The notes under the pieces: model-generated
The model's database searches: none
Seen by the model: only the letters and a program-made list of their open reading frames with translations
What the model was told of the DNA's origin: nothing
Assembly: GCF_013393945.1 (NCBI RefSeq)
Contig: NZ_CP040298.1
Location: 151,846-215,845, forward strand
DNA length: 64,000 nucleotides
Direction: 5' to 3'
Origin: Nostoc sp. TCL26-01
Lineage (GTDB): Bacteria; Cyanobacteriota; Cyanobacteriia; Cyanobacteriales; Nostocaceae
Translations under genes and position numbers: made by a program
Part shown: piece after piece, positions 8,852 through 16,213 of the stretch
How the letters are laid out: each line of letters starts with the position of its first letter
Numbering within the stretch: position 1 is the first letter of the stretch

Positions 8852-9790
8852 GTGGCAATGTGGCTAAAATATGGGGTAGATGAAAATGGGATAGTAATGT
8901 GTATTGAAGATATCACGCGGGGAAAGACTTTACTTAAGTGTCCTTATTGCAATGGTGATTTAATTGCCAAAAAAGGCAAGGTCAAAGAACATCATTTTGC
9001 TCATAATGAAGAAACCTGCCGCCCCGTAGCTAACAGAGACTTCCCCACTCTTCCACTTTATGATAATTTCAACATTCAGCTATCTGGCAAAGATTTGCAG
9101 CAACTAAAACTACTTTGGCAGGAGTACGGCTCAAAAAATTATCCTATTAGTTTTGACTTAATTTCTCCTGGTTTAATAAAAACAGGAATGTTGAAAAAAA
9201 ACATATACTTAATACCATTTAGTTATGAATTTAGTGATTTAGGTAAAATTCCTATTGGAGCGCTAGAGTTATCGTTATTCAACAAAGTGCAAGAACCGCT
9301 ATTACTTCAAAAACTGCTGAAAATAGAGTTAGCTTTTGAACACGCAAAGCATAAAAACGCCCCAGATTTAGCATACAGACTCACTGATGTAAGACTGTAT
9401 CGCACTCAACTTAAACGGATATTGTCTTGTACATTATATTTCTTAGAAATCCAAACTAATAAAGGCACTTTGTACAAAATAGGAGTTACCACTAGACCTG
9501 TTATAAAGCGGGTAGCAGAAGTAGAAAAAGATTTAATTAATCACTACAAAACTGTTACCATTAATGTACTAGGTAGTTGGGCGCATCGTGGAAATATTGA
9601 ACTGTATTTTAAACACCGCTATAAAAAATTCAATTATCCCATTGGCAGTTTAACTGAGTATTATAAATTTAATGCTGATGATGCCGAAATTGCCATGCGT
9701 GACTTACAACAGATGTCACCTAAATTACTTTCTGAAGTTGAAATAGATGTTTTGAAAGAGGATTCAAGCTTAATTCAAATTGCTGTGTAA
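8852..9790 (+). CDS. CoiA-like zinc-finger and GIY-YIG-type nuclease protein
   Basis: 312 residues. The N-terminus resembles the start of competence protein CoiA: C30-x2-C33 (CPYCNGDLIAKKG), then HHFAH near 47-51. The last third looks like a GIY-YIG/T5orf172-type nuclease: LYFLEIQTNKGTLYKIGVTT, then R and EVEKDL, then a helix with NIELYFKHRY. GIY-YIG enzymes cut DNA, and CoiA is tied to processing of incoming DNA. The combination suggests a nuclease acting on transferred DNA, which is inference. GTG 8852 and ATG 8858 are both possible starts. The gene is AT-rich compared with rep. Confidence 0.65.
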   Translation: MAMWLKYGVDENGIVMCIEDITRGKTLLKCPYCNGDLIAKKGKVKEHHFAHNEETCRPVANRDFPTLPLYDNFNIQLSGKDLQQLKLLWQEYGSKNYPISFDLISPGLIKTGMLKKNIYLIPFSYEFSDLGKIPIGALELSLFNKVQEPLLLQKLLKIELAFEHAKHKNAPDLAYRLTDVRLYRTQLKRILSCTLYFLEIQTNKGTLYKIGVTTRPVIKRVAEVEKDLINHYKTVTINVLGSWAHRGNIELYFKHRYKKFNYPIGSLTEYYKFNADDAEIAMRDLQQMSPKLLSEVEIDVLKEDSSLIQIAV

Positions 9791-9853
9791 TATTCTTATT
9801 AAAACCCTACAGTCAGTATTATTAGTTAGTCAGCGAAAGTACATTTTATATTA

Positions 9854-10201
9854 CTATGCCTCTAAATACTCTGCCACTGCCGCCAAATCTTCCATTGCTT
9901 GATTCAGTCGATTGAGCATTGCTTCGGCTACTTCCGGTTGAGCGCTGACAGTTTCTAGTTTTTCTTTGAGATGATGGTCTAGGGCTTCTATCCACAATGA
10001 CAATTCTGTGTGACGGATTGCTGTGAGTAGTCCCATATTTCTTAAAACAGCCAAATGAAACCCTAGTTGGTTTTGTCCACCGTAGCCCAGATATCCATTC
10101 CACAGTTCCAACTTTTCTGGTGTAAATTCTTCATATTGGTCAAAGGTAATCCCCGCAGGCTCTAGTTGGGGTTGTGGCAGTGGAGGTTGAGGGTTAGTCA
10201 T
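9854..10201 (-). CDS. Small acidic helical hypothetical protein
   Basis: 115 residues: a Pro-rich start (PQPPLPQPQLEP), then ITFDQYEEFTPEKLELWNG and a long helical C-terminus. The first part recalls the start of Uma2-type proteins, but the nuclease core is missing. This could therefore be a stand-alone small family or a degenerate relative. It lies upstream of a separate HNH gene on the same strand. No function can be given. Confidence 0.55.
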   Translation of the reverse strand: MTNPQPPLPQPQLEPAGITFDQYEEFTPEKLELWNGYLGYGGQNQLGFHLAVLRNMGLLTAIRHTELSLWIEALDHHLKEKLETVSAQPEVAEAMLNRLNQAMEDLAAVAEYLEA

Positions 10202-10264
10202 AGTAATGTTTTGCTGACTACTCTAAATTTAAAAGTGTATCTAAATTGAAATACAAGTGATTGT

Positions 10265-10555
10265 TTAGCGATGAACTGCAATTCGCTTACCAGGGTCTTG
10301 TTTTATTACCCACGCCAAGAATTTTTGCATTTGCGGTTCGTTACTGAGTTTTTCTAGAGTATTTAGTTCTCTAGCCAGTAGCTTATTGTCAAACAACGCA
10401 TGAATTTGGCGATGGCAGGCAGAACAAATATTTACTGTTGGACTTGGATCTTGTTTCTTGCGTTTGGTATTTTGTCTCGGAACTAAGTGATGGATAGTTA
10501 AATGTTCCATCTGTCTTTGACACAGTTGACATTGCTCTAATTGATTGTTAGACAC
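10265..10555 (-). CDS. Small HNH endonuclease
   Basis: 96 residues with the HNH signature: CQLCQRQ near 9-15, IHHLVPRQ near 26-33, and ICSACHRQIHALF near 43-55. The minimal size means it is little more than the HNH fold. It is distinct from the pair-type HNH genes at 4777 and 57953, lacking their HPRQxxWxEHF tail. Role unknown. Confidence 0.75.
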   Translation of the reverse strand: MSNNQLEQCQLCQRQMEHLTIHHLVPRQNTKRKKQDPSPTVNICSACHRQIHALFDNKLLARELNTLEKLSNEPQMQKFLAWVIKQDPGKRIAVHR

Positions 10556-10671
10556 CTGTTGATTTTGCTAAAACCCTATCTAATAGGATAGCTATCACTA
10601 AACACATTCTGCACGCTATACCCTGTAATTTTTCTTAGAGGAAATTTGTAGTATGTGTTCGCTCATTTCTG

Positions 10672-10794
10672 CTAATTTCCTGCCGAAAAAGCTTGAAATA
10701 GTTCTGTTATATTAGCTTTGAGTGCTGAAATAGCTTCTTCTAAAGTCTCACTTGGCTCTGTATGTACTAGATGAGCGTCCCCCACATCAGCACT
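10672..10794 (-). pseudogene. C-terminal gene fragment cut by the insertion sequence
   Basis: On the minus strand an open frame runs from the very edge of the insertion sequence (10794) to a stop at 10672. It encodes a plausible tail containing EPSETLEEAISALKANITEL. There is no start of its own, so it looks like the 3' end of a gene disrupted by the element or by an earlier deletion. I cannot match it to sequence on the other side of the element. Confidence 0.35.
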
Positions 10795-11969
10795 GGGAGC
10801 ATCCACTTTTGGCAGAAAGACTCAAATAGCTAATAAACCATTGAGATAAGCACAACGAATAGAGAGGATGTGATTAACACTATCAACATTCCACTGTGCG
10901 CCAGAAATTTTAATCCTCGCACCAATTTGTTTAATAGCAGATTCAACTGCGCCAGAACCAATAGAACAAAGTTGTTCAGCCTGGTAATAGGCATAATTGA
11001 CAAGACGAGAGCGATGTTTTTCAAGATAAGCAATGAAGTTCTTCGCTTGTTTACCTCGGCAATGAAGAAATAAAGCTTGAGTTTCTTCTATCTGACCTTG
11101 CCATAACAGCGTTTCAGCAGCTTTAAGCCGTTTTAAAGAACCACCAACTTTATAGAGATTTTCTTTGAGGTGATACCAATCCAAGATTTCCCAACGCTCA
11201 AAATTTTCTGTTTTACCAAACTCTTTGACTAGATTCCACACGCCATCATGACCATCCCCCAAGCACACTAACGGGTTAACCAGACGTTGGCTATTGACAT
11301 AATCAACTAATGATTGGTTGTCATCAAAAAAACGCACCATAGTAAATCCCTTGCAGACGAACGGTTTTATAGTCTCGCCAGTAACAGCCTGCTTTCGGTT
11401 TACCTCTGAGTCGGACTTTTCCTCCATCTACACTGACTTCTGAAACTGCTTGTTTTGCAAATGGTAGTTGAAAATCTTGTGACAGCACTAATTTTTGTTG
11501 CGTTGAGTGACCCACTTTGACTCCTGTCAATGCCTCAACTTCAATTTCTGCTTTTTGGTATGATTCGTTAGCTGACAGCCTTAAACAACACTTTTGAAGT
11601 AATGGACTTAACCGGGTTCTTGGCTTCAAACCCAGTTTCTGTAACTGTTTGGCTTTAAGAGTCAGTTCCCCCACTAAGCTTTTAATTTTCCTGGTTTTAC
11701 CTACTTTTGTTCCAGTTTTTTGTTCGATAAAAAAAGGGCTATTTCTGGACTGACTAGTTCTAATATTTGACTCCGAACTGTTTTTTCTATACTTTCGAGG
11801 TCTGTCAGCTTACTTTTATCTGCTTCTTCATACAGTAGTGTTGACAATTCTTGTAAACAGGCTTTGATTCTTTCTTGTTTATCCTGGTTCATGGTAAGTC
11901 ATCCACACTGTTTTATCTGTTGTTATATTCTCCCAGAACCTGTATATCTTCCAAAAGTGGATGCTCCCA
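10794..11969 (-). mobile_element. Insertion sequence, ISKra4-like, with perfect 19-bp terminal inverted repeats
   Basis: TGGGAGCATCCACTTTTGG at 10794-10812 is the exact reverse complement of 11951-11969. Between them lies one minus-strand transposase, now in three frames. Total length is about 1.18 kb. I see no target-site duplication flanking the ends (left flank ...catcagcac, right flank aaaatacag...). This suggests later rearrangement at one side or an element that has lost it. Family placement rests on the transposase. Confidence 0.85.
10822..11892 (-). pseudogene. Transposase, ISKra4-like DDE type, broken by two T7-tract frameshifts
   Basis: Three overlapping minus-strand pieces (11892-11701, 11674-11324, 11427-10822) make one transposase of about 355 residues. 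Candidate DDE residues are visible: VSVDGG, LGDGHDG and GSGAVE, with LDWYHLKENL between. The first break lies at a T7 run near 11726-11732, where one extra T would restore the frame into IEQKTGTKVGKTRK. The second lies at a T7 run at 11326-11332, where one T fewer would join GAFF to DDNQSLVDYVN. Opposite corrections at two equal tracts suggest mutation, sequence error or transcriptional slippage. Programmed frameshifting is possible but unproven. Confidence 0.75.
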
Positions 11970-12149
11970 AAAATACAGTCTGGTTACATCGATAAAATCG
12001 ACAAAGACCCACGCAATAAAACAGCCTTTCTCGTTACCGTCCGCGAGGGTAATGGTTCCTATGTCCCAATGTTCCAATACCGACTCAATTTGTCCACACC
12101 TTCTAAACCTGCACTAACCAAACTACGGACTTGGAAATCAGGACGGTAG
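11970..12149 (+). pseudogene. Possible C-terminal gene fragment to the right of the insertion sequence
   Basis: A plus-strand frame runs out of the insertion sequence end to a stop at 12149. It encodes a protein-like tail with DKDPRNKTAFLVTVREGNG and MFQYRLNLSTPSKP. Its only ATG lies inside the element's inverted repeat (11961), so it is probably a truncated gene rather than an intact one. The family was not recognised. Confidence 0.35.
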
Positions 12150-12482
12150 TTGCTCTGCTTTGGCAGTCGGGTAAGCCATCCCACATTTACTATTTATTTT
12201 CTAGTACATTACTAGCCAGTTGTATGTAGCGTTCGCGCAGCGTCTCGTAGAGAAGCGATGACCGAGCGCTGTGGGTTGCCTGAGAAGTTATTCTACAGCG
12301 TTGGGTCAACAACTGGCGATTTGTGGCTCTTCTGTTCTCTTGATATCTCATTTAAACTGCAATTTACAGAGTTGTTATGCCAAATTGCCAGAACCTTAGA
12401 ACATGGCTGTTTAAGTGCGCCGTTCAAGTAAAGAATTTCATTATGATACTAATAGGTTTTATCTCCTACACGATTGCTATAT
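12150..12482. other. Gene-free stretch with a dispersed Nostoc-type repeat
   Basis: About 330 bases with no credible gene. A dispersed repeat is at 12226-12255 (listed separately). The remainder is AT-rich sequence that presumably holds the promoter of the HEAT-repeat gene. I see no clear -10/-35 pair. Confidence 0.5.
12226..12255. repeat. Short dispersed palindromic-type repeat
   Basis: The stretch gttcgcgcagcgtctcgtag with its edges (gtagc...agaag) is a repeat type seen many times in Nostoc/Anabaena genomes. Related pieces occur at 51080-51135 and about 58405-58440 in this window. Confidence 0.6.
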
Positions 12483-13313
12483 ATGAATTTAAGTGATAGC
12501 CATTGGCAAAATTTAAAAAATGATTCAAGAAGTACAACAAAAATAATTCAACTTGCTTCTGATGAAGAAGACAAAGATTCTTATTGGGATCTGGTATGGA
12601 TTTTACGCGCTCGTGGTAGTGATGAGGAATTTGCAGCAGCATCGAGGTTATGTCAAAGTCAAAGCTCAAAACAAAGAAGTTTAGGAGTGGATATATTAGC
12701 AATACTAGGAATACCGCAAAGAACTTATACGCAAAAATGTGGAGATATTCTGTTAAAACTATTACCAAGTGAAGAGAACAGTAATGTTCTTGCTTCAATT
12801 GGGTTTGCCTTCGGACATTTAAATGATTCGAGATGTGTTTTGCCTTTAATCAAACTTAAAAATCATCCCGATACTGATGTTCGTTTGGGTGTAGTTTTTG
12901 GTTTGGCTGGTCAAGAAGACGAATTAGCAATTAAAGCATTAATTGATTTATCTGCCGATGATGAAGAAGATATTAGAAATTGGGCAATTTTTAATTTAGG
13001 TTCGCAGATAACGACTAATACGCCGGCAATTCGAGATGCTTTATTTCAACGTCTAATTTTAGAAACAGGAGAAGATGATACTATTGCTGAAATTCGTGGA
13101 GAAGCATTACTGGGTTTAGCGATTAGAGAAGATGAGCGAGTAATTAATCCACTTATCGCCGAACTTGAAAGTGGATGCGTGGGTAGATTATCTGTTGAAG
13201 CTGCCAAAGAAATGGGAGATACAAGACTTTATCCAGCTTTGATTGATTTACAAAAGTGGTGGGATATAGATGTTAAGTTATTACAAGAGGCGATATCTAG
13301 CTGTCAACCATAA
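12483..13313 (+). CDS. HEAT-repeat protein
   Basis: About 276 residues of helical repeats. Successive units contain DILAILGIPQ, VLASIGFAFGHLND, VRLGVVFGLAGQED, IRNWAIFNLGSQ, IRGEALLGLAIREDERVINP and LSVEAAKEMGDTRLYPALIDL. This is the HEAT/PBS-lyase-like pattern of a protein-interaction scaffold. No enzyme motif is present. A TTG at 12474 would extend it by three residues. I prefer the ATG at 12483. The gene is AT-rich and stands alone next to the insertion sequence. HEAT-repeat proteins of this type are common immunity or adaptor proteins, but a specific role cannot be assigned. Confidence 0.75.
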   Translation: MNLSDSHWQNLKNDSRSTTKIIQLASDEEDKDSYWDLVWILRARGSDEEFAAASRLCQSQSSKQRSLGVDILAILGIPQRTYTQKCGDILLKLLPSEENSNVLASIGFAFGHLNDSRCVLPLIKLKNHPDTDVRLGVVFGLAGQEDELAIKALIDLSADDEEDIRNWAIFNLGSQITTNTPAIRDALFQRLILETGEDDTIAEIRGEALLGLAIREDERVINPLIAELESGCVGRLSVEAAKEMGDTRLYPALIDLQKWWDIDVKLLQEAISSCQP

Positions 13314-13487
13314 GAATTAAATTTCTCTATTAGGTCTGAATCATTAAAACAGCGATCGCACTCCTAACGCTCCACCCCCTACTTCTTCCAAGGTAGCTTT
13401 ATTCCCATCTCAGTTAATGCCGAGAACACCAAATACATAATAAGCAGACCAGCACTGATAAGAAAAATTACAACATCGTTATCCATG

Positions 13488-13802
13488 TTATCCATAGTAA
13501 AGTGGCAATTCTAGCTGCCCAGGTGATGTATTTGAGCGTCCCCTAGCTCTACCGTGAACTGCAATGTGGCAGGGAGTGCAAAGCGGGATTAGGTTCTCAA
13601 TTCGGTTGTCTTCAGGTGTAAAATTAGCATGGTGTACTGAGAGCGTCAATACTGTCCATTCAGAACGAGACAGTTCCTTTGGTTTCTGGCCAAGACGTAA
13701 ACATTTTTGCCCACAGTGCCGACATTGCCACTGAGATGCTTCTTTGATAGCCAGCGATATTTCGTCCCAATTGTCCGCGTAGCGTTTTCTGTAGATAGGC
13801 AT
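13488..13802 (-). CDS. HNH endonuclease
   Basis: 104 residues with CRHCGQKC near 27-34, VHHANFTPEDNR near 57-68 and LCTPCHIAVHGRARG near 74-88, a classical HNH zinc-finger nuclease core. The N-terminus IYRKRYADNWDEISL is typical of the short cyanobacterial HNH family. No partner gene is adjacent. It is the third of four HNH genes in the window. Confidence 0.8.
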   Translation of the reverse strand: MPIYRKRYADNWDEISLAIKEASQWQCRHCGQKCLRLGQKPKELSRSEWTVLTLSVHHANFTPEDNRIENLIPLCTPCHIAVHGRARGRSNTSPGQLELPLYYG

Positions 13803-13925
13803 TGTCTACAATGCAAACAAAGCTGTTGGGGGATTTACTAACTCTACCAATTTTTGGGAGCAGCGATAAAAGCCTAAGAGCGATCGCCCATGATTCAACG
13901 GTTTGCATTCACCGTCATTTTGTAC

Positions 13926-14246
13926 TTAAGACTGATAATTTGGCTCATCTTTGCCAATCCCTAATTCCTGTAATTTAGTTTTGACATCTTCCCAGTTATC
14001 ACCACAGTAGTAATATTTTTTATCTCGAAGATTGACAAGGTAATAACCAGCGTTACCGCCATTGATGCGGAACAATTCAATTACTATTTTATTTTTAGTT
14101 ATACCAAACAACCTTTCTCTGTCACTTTCAGGAATGGGTTCACCAGTGCGGTTATAAAAAACACCTCCATTTTTAAAATACCAAGTCGTACCTTCTCTAC
14201 GAATAATTTGGAAATGCAGAGGATGAATAATGCTTGTGGTTAACAT
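13926..14246 (-). CDS. Hypothetical protein
   Basis: 106 residues, mixed alpha/beta, containing TTWYFKNGGVFYNRTGEP, YYLVNLRDKKYYYC and a C-terminal helix. No family recognised. It heads a group of small minus-strand genes (13926-15217) separated by short gaps. Confidence 0.5.
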   Translation of the reverse strand: MLTTSIIHPLHFQIIRREGTTWYFKNGGVFYNRTGEPIPESDRERLFGITKNKIVIELFRINGGNAGYYLVNLRDKKYYYCGDNWEDVKTKLQELGIGKDEPNYQS

Positions 14247-14320
14247 AAGCTATACTCCAATCAGAAGAGATGGTGAGGAAAGCCCCCAGGTGTAAGCTAG
14301 GGGCATAAGTTAATTAGATG

Positions 14321-14506
14321 CTATTCTTCATCTTCAGAGTCTGACTCTTCATCATTCTCTTCCAATGCTTCTAAGACATCTTCAGTATAGGCAACGTCTC
14401 TGTTTCCTTCAGAGTCTGATTTAATCCAGACATCTGCTGCCAAGTATTCAAACTCGACTTCAGGATTATATTCTCCTTGTCCGTTGCCATCTTTAGATTG
14501 AGTCAT
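14321..14506 (-). CDS. Small acidic protein
   Basis: 61 residues ending in a strongly acidic tail (EENDEESDSEDEE). Translation looks efficient: the ATG is preceded by CAGGAGGTGAAATA, a near-ideal ribosome binding site. Acidic mini-proteins on plasmids sometimes mimic DNA as anti-restriction or nuclease inhibitors, but here that is only a suggestion. Confidence 0.6.
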   Translation of the reverse strand: MTQSKDGNGQGEYNPEVEFEYLAADVWIKSDSEGNRDVAYTEDVLEALEENDEESDSEDEE

Positions 14507-14603
14507 TATTTCACCTCCTGATGAAGATTTAGTTTTTTTTATTTATCCTCATAATTAAGATTTTATCATGATATATATAGGTAATTAATTAACAATAATT
14601 AAA

Positions 14604-14945
14604 TCATGAATCGCATAACAGCACATCAATAAAAGCTTCTGAGTTGATTATATTTAAAGAGTTACGGCTATTAATGTCTATGTTATGAACTACCTTCGTT
14701 AATTTGCCATCATGTCCTTTATACCTAATAAATTCTCCCACGCAAGGAACTCTTGATATCTCAATTTCCTGCAAAGCTATAGCGTCTTTATCATTAATAT
14801 GCCTAAAAGTTTTGACTCTTTCTGGTGGAATATTTACAGAAACAAATACAATAGCCACTTGTTTTATCCTGACAGTAATTTTTATTTTATTGGCTATGTT
14901 TACCAGATGCGATGGCAATGTCTGTTCGCAAAGCGACCATTGCAC
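14604..14945 (-). CDS. Hypothetical protein
   Basis: 113 residues. The part from residue 27 on (VKTFRHINDKDAIALQEIEI, FIRYKGHDGKLTKVVHNID) reads like a real beta-rich domain. The first 25 residues are less protein-like, so the true start may be a non-ATG codon further in. Family unknown. Confidence 0.4.
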   Translation of the reverse strand: MQWSLCEQTLPSHLVNIANKIKITVRIKQVAIVFVSVNIPPERVKTFRHINDKDAIALQEIEISRVPCVGEFIRYKGHDGKLTKVVHNIDINSRNSLNIINSEAFIDVLLCDS

Positions 14946-14962
14946 TTGTCAAAGATTCATGT

Positions 14963-15217
14963 TCATGATTTTTGATTTTGTGACTTAAACCTACCTGCAA
15001 TAAACTCTCGCTTAAATAAATGTTTTGTCTTGCGTTTGGTAACTCGCTCTCGCCACATACGAAAACTGGATTCTTTCATTTGCTGCCGCATTAAGAGAAT
15101 TACCTGTTTCTCTTGTAGCCCAAACTGAGTTTTAATAACATCAAAAGGTGTTCTATCTTCCCATGCCATTTCAATGATGCGATCAATAGTTTGGAGATCA
15201 AGGTTTGGTAACTTCAT
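14963..15217 (-). CDS. TIGR03643/DUF2805 family protein
   Basis: 84 residues from the preferred start MKLPNLD (ATG 15217). A longer frame to 15268 exists but its first 17 residues do not fit the family. The conserved core is DRIIEMAWEDRTPFDVIKTQ, then VILLMRQQMKESSFRMWRER and a KRKTKH motif. This matches the small family TIGR03643/DUF2805, found widely in bacteria including cyanobacteria and of unknown function. Its helical, basic character suggests nucleic-acid contact. It is divergent from 15267. Confidence 0.75.
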   Translation of the reverse strand: MKLPNLDLQTIDRIIEMAWEDRTPFDVIKTQFGLQEKQVILLMRQQMKESSFRMWRERVTKRKTKHLFKREFIAGRFKSQNQKS

Positions 15218-15266
15218 GAATAGAAGTCGCTGCGCGAAATTTAGGTGAGTTATAGCATTAAGAAAC

Positions 15267-15530
15267 ATGAACTTACTATCACCTGAAGTCGAGTATATTT
15301 TTGAGGCTGTCTCTGATGGCAGTCAAAGACAATGGACTGTTGAAGAAAAAGAGGTAATTCTGAATTCTCCTCAATTACAAAATCAACTTGAAAAATGGTT
15401 GAATAATTCCCTTAGCGATACCTGTTGGCATTCTGAAAACTACAAGATGATTCGAGCGTTAACTAAATCTCTAACCTCAAATCTTCCCAACAATTTGTTT
15501 AAAGATGAGGAGATTTCTATTCCTTTTTAA
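15267..15530 (+). CDS. Small hypothetical protein
   Basis: 87 residues with SPEVEYIFEAVSDGSQRQWT, then a Leu/Asn-rich helical segment. The ATG at 15267 begins at the point where the longer version of the divergent minus-strand frame would start. A strong hairpin follows the stop codon. Function unknown. Confidence 0.5.
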   Translation: MNLLSPEVEYIFEAVSDGSQRQWTVEEKEVILNSPQLQNQLEKWLNNSLSDTCWHSENYKMIRALTKSLTSNLPNNLFKDEEISIPF

Positions 15531-15540
15531 CACTTATTTT

Positions 15541-15570
15541 AGAAGTCTCATAGTTTAGTATGAGACTTCT
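15541..15570 (+). terminator. Strong hairpin after 15530, terminator-like
   Basis: AGAAGTCTCATA (15541-15552) and TATGAGACTTCT (15559-15570) form a perfect 12-bp stem with a six-base loop, 10 bases after the stop of the preceding gene. There is no good T-run after the stem (aacgctttgcg). It may be a weak intrinsic terminator or an RNA-stability element. Confidence 0.55.
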
Positions 15571-15618
15571 AACGCTTTGCGTGACTTTTATGAAAACTAC
15601 AAATACTGGAGAAAAACG

Positions 15619-16077
15619 ATGGACATTCAATCTACACTTACATTGGTTATTGAAGTTATTGTTATGAGCTTTGTTACCCTGATGATTTTCGACTTTGTAG
15701 ATGGGCTTTACGCAGTGCCATTACCAACCGTTACATTTGCACAGCCAAAGGTAATTTCCAAATCCACAATATCAGCAGTAACACCTCAGTTTAAACCAAT
15801 TTCAAACTCTGAACAATTAGAACCAGAACCTCAGCAAATTGCCCCACAATTTGAACAACTGCCTGACCCTTGGGAGTTAGAATTAGCATTCCAAAATAGT
15901 ACCGTCGAAACTCAATCAGTTGTACCCTTCTCTACATTAAGACTGTTACCACCAGTTCAAAAAGTACAACCAAAACGTACCAGAACTACCAAAAAGACTA
16001 CTTCCACTAAAACAACGAAATCTGCCGAGGGTGAATCGCTTCGCAAACTCGGCAGACCACGCAAGAATGCTGCTTAA
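15619..16077 (+). CDS. Single-pass membrane protein with AT-hook-like tail
   Basis: 152 residues from ATG 15619, which has GGAG upstream; an upstream TTG frame is less likely. Residues about 5-28 form one transmembrane helix (LVIEVIVMSFVTLMIFDFV). A Pro/Gln/Glu-rich linker follows. The tail is Lys/Thr-rich and ends KLGRPRKNAA, where GRPRK is an AT-hook core. A membrane helix plus a DNA-binding tail could tether plasmid DNA to the membrane, which is inference. Not recognised as a family. Confidence 0.55.
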   Translation: MDIQSTLTLVIEVIVMSFVTLMIFDFVDGLYAVPLPTVTFAQPKVISKSTISAVTPQFKPISNSEQLEPEPQQIAPQFEQLPDPWELELAFQNSTVETQSVVPFSTLRLLPPVQKVQPKRTRTTKKTTSTKTTKSAEGESLRKLGRPRKNAA

Positions 16078-16117
16078 AATCAAAAACTAATACCCATTTA
16101 ATTTAGTTGAACGGTGG

Positions 16118-16182
16118 GGCGTAGCCCATCGCTCAAATTCACAACTGCTCTGGACAACATCTGGAGCAGTTCTGGCTACGCC
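16118..16182. repeat. Nested inverted repeat upstream of the methyltransferase-helicase gene
   Basis: Outer arms GGCGTAGCC (16118-16126) and GGCTACGCC (16174-16182), and inner arms AACTGCTC (16143-16150) and GAGCAGTT (16164-16171), are each perfect. The whole ends 31 bases before the ATG at 16214. The outer arms look like a Nostoc dispersed repeat. It could act on transcription or translation of the following gene, but may simply be a repeat element. Confidence 0.5.
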
Positions 16183-16213
16183 AAGTTTTAGAGAAAATTT
16201 ATACATTAGACAT

